From the NCBI GenBank assembly GCA_017506865.1, contig JAFCMP010000056.1, positions 124,001 to 188,000 of the forward strand: 64,000 nucleotides of DNA, read 5' to 3'. A program made the position numbers and the translations under genes. The DNA comes from Tribonema minus (taxonomy: Eukaryota; Sar; Xanthophyceae; Tribonematales; Tribonemataceae). The number at the start of each line of letters is the position of its first letter. Position 1 is the stretch's first letter. This document shows, one piece after another, positions 59,001 to 64,000 of this stretch. The notes beneath the pieces were generated by a model. It was given only the letters and a program-made list of their open reading frames with translations. It did not search any database and was not told the origin of the DNA.

Positions 59001-62000
59001 AATGAGCGCCACTGCACGCTTCCGCAGGAGTGCTTCAGGTAAAAAGGCATTCAAAGATCAAGTGAAAATTGAAGCACGCCACGCACGTCCAGCGCGCGCG
59101 ATATGTGCTCAACAGGCGGGGCAGCCCCAGGTGACATTGTGCTCGCGTGCCGCGGCCGGGACCTGGGCTTGCCGCTGCTCCTCTTCGTGATGATACCCAC
59201 GTACCCCGCTCTGAACACGGCGCGCGCGTGCCGCGTGCCCCGTGTGGTTGCCCCCCTCAACATCCCTCACGCACTGCGTCTACCGGCCCCTTCACCGCCG
59301 CAAGACGCTTGCGTTTGCTGCGCGAGTCGTGCGCTGACAGCTCGATTCACACGCGCACTTCCACCACTGCAGGGATACACAGTCCACACGTGGACGCCCC
59401 CGTGCGCAATGCACTCTTCGGAGCGCGCTGCAGCCTAACCCTAACCCTTAGCTCGCGGTTCACCCATACCAGCAGCGCAGCAATGGCCGATGCACCAAGA
59501 CAGTGGCTCAGACGCTGCACGCATCGCAGGAAGGGGCGCGCTGTCATGCAACACCCCTGCGCAGGAAACCGCACTGCACCTTTGCACCAAGACAATGGCT
59601 CAGATGTACATACTTCACTTGAAGTATGTCGCAGGGGGGGCGTGTGGTCACATAAAATTACAACCCGTGCGCATGAAAACGCACTATACCTACACATGTA
59701 CATACCGCTGGTGGTTGGGCAAAAAATTGCACTATTTTTACGCACCTGCCGCTGGCGATTACGCATGAAGCCGCCTTTTCCTTAAAAAGAACAACCTCAT
59801 TAAAATTTGGAATATACATACTGTATATCTTATGCTTGCAATTCTCCAAAGAATCGCTTCTAGAAATGAGATTTTGCAAAAAAGGCACCATACCCACGTA
59901 CCTGGCGCTGGCGGTGACGGCTGCGGCGAAGGTGGCGTCATCCGGGGATACGACCGCCACAGCATAAAACCGCACTTTACCTACGTACATTGGCGCTGGC
60001 GGTGATGCATGAAACCGCACCACAGTATACCTACGTACCTGGCGCTGGCAATCATGCATGAAATGCACGTACCTGGCGCTGGCGGTTACGCATGATACTG
60101 CACTATACCTACGTGCCTGGCGCTGGCGGTTATGGGCGCGGCGAAGGTGGCGTCGTCCGGTGTGTATAAATATATATATATATATGTGTATATATATATA
60201 TATATACATATACACACACGTACCTGGCGCTGACAGTTACGGCCGCGGCAAACGTAGCGTCGTCCGGAGATACGCCGGCTGCGCGCATGCGATCCAGGAC
60301 CTCCTGAGCGTTGGCGCGCATGCCGGAGGCGAGGCAGACAGCCACGGCCGTGTCCCACAGCGGCTTGGGGGGGTCCATATTCTCTGCCTGAGGGGGGGGG
60401 ATGGGGGGGGGCATGTAAGCAGAGCAGGCTGGGTTCAGGGAGTATGACGTCCCTTGTCATCCCTTGTCACCTAGAGCTCTATGATCTTTCGATTCGTTTT
60501 CATGACGGTTCTGGTAAAAACCGTGGGGGGTATTGCGAGGGGGAAGTCAGGTCTGGAAGTAGACTGGGCTACGGAGTATCAGGCTGGGCTGAGGGAGCGT
60601 GTCATTTCTTGCGAGGAGCCTTCGGGAATAGGGCAGCAGTGTGTCCGGACACGCCAGCAAGACCGGGCGCACAGCTGCAGCAGAGTACGACAGTGCCTGG
60701 TGACGCCACCACTGTCCTGGCGTTGACAACCACCAGGGCACGTACACAGCGGTGAGGAAGGCAGCGAATCTCAACGAGCCTCAACAGAATATGTTTGCAG
60801 GGCAGACTCAATCTTACAGATGCTGTGATACACGACATAGTCTAGGACATTGCTGCAAGGAATCTGGTACAACAGCTCAAAAACTCGTTGAAACAGGCAA
60901 AAAACCTGTTTGATGAGCAATAACCCGTTTATTAACTGGGAGTATACGCGTACCCGTTTCACAGAGCACGAGTTTGACCTGTACCCGTAGCCGCTCTCGC
61001 AAGTATTTCAATAGTCGTACGCGTACTTGTCAAATTTTTCTTCGCGCCTCGCGCGACCTGCTCGACGATGGCACTGCGCGCCATCTCTGGTATGCGGTGT
61101 GATGCGGCAGAGACGTGCTCACAGGCAGAACCTCCCCTCACACACGCAGGTTGAAAGCTGGTGTGCTGGGCGCACGCACCGTGTAGCAGCAGCGGGTTCC
61201 GGGCGCGCCATGCGCTTACGCGCAGCGTCGCTTACAGGCTGAGGCCGGGCTGCGCAAGGAACAGCTCACATCACACACGTTCACATTCGAAGACACGGAG
61301 ATGTGGGTGGAGTGCAGCACAAAGAACTGCAAAAGTGGATGCACCGCAAGTGCGTGGTGCACAGCGAGCGCGTCGACATCAAGCCCGCTGTCTTCACGTG
61401 CTCGGAGTGTGAGCCGAAAGCCCTGCAGTTGCAGGCGGGTGGTGCAGCGGCGGCACGCGGCCGTGAGCGGCGCGGCGGCGGCACCACCTGCCTGCTGCAT
61501 GGTTTCCGATTAACGCGAGTTTGACTAGCGCGAACCGTTCGACTTGAAATAGCCGAAGTTCTACGCCAAGTTTCGATTTGCGCAATCTCACTTGCAACCA
61601 TCTTGGTACTTCGAACTATATTAACTTAGAGAATAAGAGAATGCTCGAAAAAAAATTAGTCGTTGCCCACTTTGGTTTTGCCGAATTGCGCAGAGCGGCT
61701 GGCATCGTGCGGAACAAGCACCACCAGTTCATGCGCTAAGGCAACTACTTCACTTGAAGTACAACTCTTGCCGATGGCATCGAACAAGAACATTTGCTAT
61801 GTGTGTCCATCCTTCGTCCCTCTTTTGGGGGCCCCAACTCCAACCCTACGAACCCTGCACTCAATCCTGATGAGGCTGCTGCCGAGTTCGACGCTGACGT
61901 GAGCAGCGCGAGCGCGGAGCGGCGCCGCTGTCGAGCGGCGCCGCAGCTGCGCCAGTGCTCAGCGCTGGAAACTGGCCGACCTCGTGCATCCAAGTAAAGT

Positions 62001-63047
62001 TTCCACAGTACCTGCCAGAGCCATGCCGCCATCACCACGAGTGCGCGCGACGCGTTCAGGTTCAACCTTCAAGCGACTTAAAAGTGTTGAACTTGCCTAC
62101 ATCTCGTCGAGCACTGCGAATCGCTTGGTGCAAACCTGTGCGCCGCGTGCCGCAAGGTTACACTCCAAGCCATGAAGTCGAGGCGCGCATCGAGTGAAGC
62201 TGCAACTCGCCACGCAAAAGCCGTGCCGTCAGGCTCACGATTGAGCGGCAGGAGCTTGAGCTCGAGCTCGAGATCGACAGCCATGCCTGCATCTCGTCGA
62301 TCACGGCACTCGCTTGGAGCCTGCAGCGCGCCGCGCATGCTGCAAAGTGCAACATCAGACACACAATTTGACGTTGTGCGTCCAAACGAGGCTTCCACGG
62401 TACCTCCCACAGCCATGTCGCCTTCGCCACGAGTGCGCGCAACGCATTCGGGCTCAACTTTCAAGCTGTTGGTCTTGGCTGCATCTCGTCGAGTTAATGA
62501 GTTCGATCATCATCAGGGCGGTGGTTTTCCGGCATCATCCGCACACTTCCCCTAGTGACGGTGAGTGAAGCGGGAGCTCACGGCGACAACTCGTGGCTGT
62601 AGAGTACGCAATTGTAGGCTAGCGGCGATCTTGCCTGCATCTCGTCGAGCACTGCGATCGCTTGGTGCAAATCTGTGCGCCGCGTGCCGCAAGGTTACAC
62701 TCCAAGCCATGAAGTCGAGGCATACATCGAGTGAGCTGCAACAACCCACGCCAAAGCCATGCACTCAGGCTCACGAGTCCGCGCAACGAGTTCAGATTCA
62801 CAGTTCAAGCGACTTCAAAGTGGTGACTTGCCTGCATCTCGTCGAGCACTGCTATCGCTTGGCGCCAGCAGCCCGCCCCGGCGCACGCGTACAGCACGGC
62901 GACGTAGGCGCGCAGCCGCCGATCCGCTTCGCCGCGCGGAGCACTGCTGCCGCTGCTGCTCGTGCTTTTCTTCAAGTTGAAGTTGTCCGGGGCGGCGGCG
63001 ACGGCGGCGACGCGCATGTCGCGCAGGGCCTTGAGCGCCTGCTTCCA
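44098..63047 (-). CDS. Pentatricopeptide-repeat (PPR) protein, 5' end probably beyond the window
   Basis: PPR proteins bind organellar RNA. Fifteen minus-strand exons join in phase to 634 codons plus stop: 63047-62832, 60387-60224, 58781-58631, 57149-57066, 55758-55633, 54722-54676, 53812-53686, 52063-52028, 51348-51274, 50533-50445, 49535-49241, 47972-47857, 47132-47056, 45669-45543 and 44272-44098. The joined protein shows about ten 35-residue repeats of the form YNAAIAAxARSGQWRxALxLLxxMxxxGLxPD, for example GLSPSAFCYSAAIAACGKAG, GVRPNWITYRVTMGALAKAG and GVRADEAQYALAIETC. Most exon borders fall inside repeats. Two low-complexity stretches interrupt the repeats (in 62832-63047, and Ala-rich in 49241-49535). 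Exon 52063-52028 is only 36 nt. Introns after 62832 and 55633 have GC donors (GCAAGT, GCGAGT). No start codon or targeting signal was found, so upstream exons are likely past 64000. Target RNA is unknown. Confidence 0.82.
44455..44625 (-). repeat. Copies of the PPR last-exon acceptor edge
   Basis: The exon start (CGCCAGCGCGTACCTGCGAC on the plus strand at ~44260) recurs at ~44476 in decayed form (CGCCAGCGCGTATATGCGAC), with a further eroded copy near 44580-44625. Confidence 0.7.
47615..48560 (-). repeat. Edge copies around PPR exon 47972-47857
   Basis: Downstream, 47620-47660 repeats the donor and exon end (GATCCAGTTGGGGCGCACGC). Upstream, the acceptor edge (GCCGTGAAGCTCACC) recurs at ~48150 and, more decayed, at ~48370 and ~48530, about 170-190 bp apart. 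Confidence 0.8.
48842..49010. repeat. Telomere-like CCCTAA and TTAGGG tracts in inverted orientation
   Basis: Degenerate CCCTAA units at ~48842-48905 are followed by GGGTTAGGGTTAGGGTTG at ~48990. They lie in a PPR intron and are interstitial, not a chromosome end. Confidence 0.7.
49545..49835 (-). repeat. Minisatellite next to PPR exon 49535-49241 acceptor
   Basis: About eight to ten degenerate units of ~20-37 bp built on GCAGCATCGATCAGCAAGAT. The array starts directly upstream of the exon's 3' splice site and repeats its flank (TGCTGAGCACTGCCGCAG on the minus strand). Confidence 0.75.
51757..51812. repeat. Interstitial telomere-like CCCTAA tract
   Basis: Seven or so slightly irregular CCCTAA units in a PPR-gene intron. 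Confidence 0.85.
53555..53640 (-). repeat. Copy of PPR exon 53812-53686 3' edge and donor
   Basis: GCCGCACGCCGCGATGGCGGCG, cut here to its shared part CGCACGCCGCGATGGCGG, occurs at ~53580 and at the real edge ~53700. The copy keeps the CACCTGGC donor context. Confidence 0.8.
55310..55620 (-). repeat. Three copies of PPR exon 55758-55633 3' edge and GC donor
   Basis: The edge CTGCATGTCCTGCAGCAGCT, preceded on the plus strand by GACTCGC (the GC donor), occurs at the real site (~55633) and at ~55527, with variants at ~55420 and ~55305. Spacing is ~105-115 bp. Confidence 0.9.
55957..56011 (+). repeat. Dispersed ~50-bp element, copy 3
   Basis: A more diverged copy (CCTTGTCACCTAGACCTCTA) in an intron of the PPR gene, ~200 bp from an exon. 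Confidence 0.7.
57655..58630 (-). repeat. Five copies of PPR exon 58781-58631 3' part and donor
   Basis: The end of this exon, encoding EAWRDAAEAAQ and the donor, recurs with donors at about 58419, 58208, 58005 (partial), 57842 and 57663. The units 58161-58371 and 58372-58582 look identical over 211 bp, the most recent duplication seen here. Confidence 0.92.
59740..60170 (-). repeat. Six or so copies of PPR exon 60387-60224 3' edge and donor
   Basis: The plus-strand pattern ACGTACCTGGCGCTGGCGGT occurs at the real edge (~60219) and at ~60110, 60069, 60035, 59985, 59897 and, weakly, 59745. The copies at ~59897 and ~60110 extend further into the exon (GCGGCGAAGGTGGCGTC). Confidence 0.9.
60164..60218. 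repeat. TA/CA microsatellite next to a PPR 5' splice site
   Basis: An alternating TATATA tract grading into CACACACG. It lies immediately intronic to the donor of exon 60387-60224. Confidence 0.9.
60459..60503 (+). repeat. Dispersed ~50-bp element, copy 4
   Basis: Core CCTTGTCACCTAGAGCTCTA, in an intron of the PPR gene just upstream of exon 60387-60224. Confidence 0.7.
61290..61650 (+). other. Possible zinc-finger relic and AT-rich block in a PPR intron
   Basis: One plus-strand frame at ~61300-61430 reads KWMHRKCVVH and FTCSECEPKA, suggestive of a PHD-type or other zinc-binding fold, but only part of the cysteine set is visible. It runs into an AT-rich block (61500-61650) with TTAACGCGAG and TAGCGCGAAC motifs that recall the ends of pogo-like DNA transposons. 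Neither reading is firm; this may be a worn insertion. Confidence 0.2.
62090..62700 (-). repeat. Four copies of PPR exon 63047-62832 3' edge and GC donor
   Basis: TTGCCTGCATCTCGTCGAGC marks the real donor edge (~62829) and recurs at ~62632, 62479 (worn), 62285 and 62091. The copies at 62091 and 62632 share a longer flank (TGTGCGCCGCGTGCCGCAAG). Confidence 0.9.
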
Positions 63048-64000
63048 CTGTCGCAACATGGGGTGAAAAACAGGGAGGGGGGGAGGGGGATGAGAGCTGC
63101 GTCAGCGGGGGACAGGAGCTTCGTCACGTCCCCCCACGCTCCCCCGCCACTTGACAACGTCAGTCACGAGCATGTTCGGTGCTGCTACCGCGCGTGTGAG
63201 GCGACGGGTGCGCGATGAGAAAGGCGCGCTTCATCTCAGGCGACTGATGCAACAGTGGGTGATAAGAAGTTCAACTGCGCATAACTTCAACTGTGCAGCG
63301 GCTCAAGGCGGAGACCTCGAACGTGCACAGGGCGAAGAACTGCAACTGCAGCCAGGGCATCAGTGCTGAGCGTTGCTGCAGGTACCACAGCCCCTCGAGC
63401 GCGCTAGCGCAGGAGAGCGGCGCAGTGACACGCGGTGTTGAAGATGCCGCCACATTGTACGACGCTTCAAAGTATGCGCTGCCAACCCTTCTGTAACTCT
63501 GACCCTGATTCACGTTGTGAGTTTCACGCGATGGACGACCAGCATCTGCACGCAGTTCTCAGGACCTTTCTTATGCCAAGCAAGGCACCGGCGCACCGTT
63601 CTTAGCTGTGCGGAGGCAGGCGCACTTGACTAGAGACATTACAAAAAAACAGCTGAGAGGTTGTACATTCTGCAAATCGCAAATGTGCTGCCCTGCAGCT
63701 GTGGCACCAGTGCCCATGAAGCTCACTTCAAGTTGGCACAGGGCATACTACTTTGTATTCAAGTTTGTGTCACCCTCGTCAGCCTTCACGCATCCGACCG
63801 CATGCCCACCAGCGCCTCATTATGGCTAGCACTCGTGTCCTTCACCTGCATCCCCCACCTGTCGTCTAGATGCGATCCGATGATCACAGTCACATTCAAG
63901 TGACAACGGCACGCTCAGCAGCGCCTGCAATGGCTGTAACGTGTACTTCAAGCAATTCCTCCTGCCTGCCATCTGTGTACTACGAACTGACACATGCAGT
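63048..64000. other. Probable intron or 5' region of the PPR gene
   Basis: No exon was placed. A minus-strand segment at ~63395-63490 reads SYNVAASST and resembles a worn PPR edge copy, which would fit an exon further right, outside the window. Confidence 0.35.

Overview
The window is nuclear DNA of a eukaryote, most probably a unicellular alga with a secondary red-type plastid. Three things point there: GC-rich exons split by many lower-GC introns, some with GC-AG borders; a bipartite plastid presequence with an ASA|FVP cleavage motif on a peroxiredoxin; and short TTAGGG/CCCTAA tracts scattered through introns. A haptophyte is my first guess and another chromalveolate alga is possible. The species is not determined.

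Layout. (1) 566-2903 (+): a three-exon gene whose last exon resembles a GCR1_C-type DNA-binding domain, as carried by fungal and oomycete Crypton elements. (2) 7479-4144 (-): a secreted cysteine-rich protein with a Pro-Thr tetrapeptide repeat. (3) 8015-12461 (+): an apparently complete LINE with one open 1388-residue ORF (reverse transcriptase, CCHC knuckle, restriction-like endonuclease), flanked by a 12-bp direct repeat. (4) 20398-13957 (-): a plastid BCP/PrxQ-type peroxiredoxin in six exons. (5) ~37097-22498 (-): a SUN-domain nuclear-envelope protein in about 15 exons. (6) 37691-41990 (+): ATP:cob(I)alamin adenosyltransferase (MMAB/PduO type) in four exons, divergent from the SUN gene. (7) 63047-44098 (-): a pentatricopeptide-repeat protein in at least 15 exons, probably starting beyond the right edge. 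I placed exons by hand from homology, splice consensus and reading phase; almost all junctions keep phase, and the exceptions are stated.

The most striking structure is in the introns. Around most exons of the four long genes, the exon edge together with its splice site has been copied in tandem into the adjacent intron, usually 2-6 times at ~70-210 bp spacing, with copies generally decaying away from the exon. Copies of an exon 3' end plus 5' splice site lie downstream of it; copies of a 3' splice site plus exon 5' end lie upstream. Much of the intron mass is therefore made of decaying exon borders, which explains host genes of 4-19 kb encoding ordinary-size proteins. A short palindromic motif (ACTTCAAGT / ACTTGAAGT) recurs throughout, and the LINE is flanked by copies of it.

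Functionally the genes are unrelated housekeeping or organelle functions (redox defence in the plastid, nuclear envelope, B12 cofactor synthesis, organellar RNA metabolism), not a pathway cluster.
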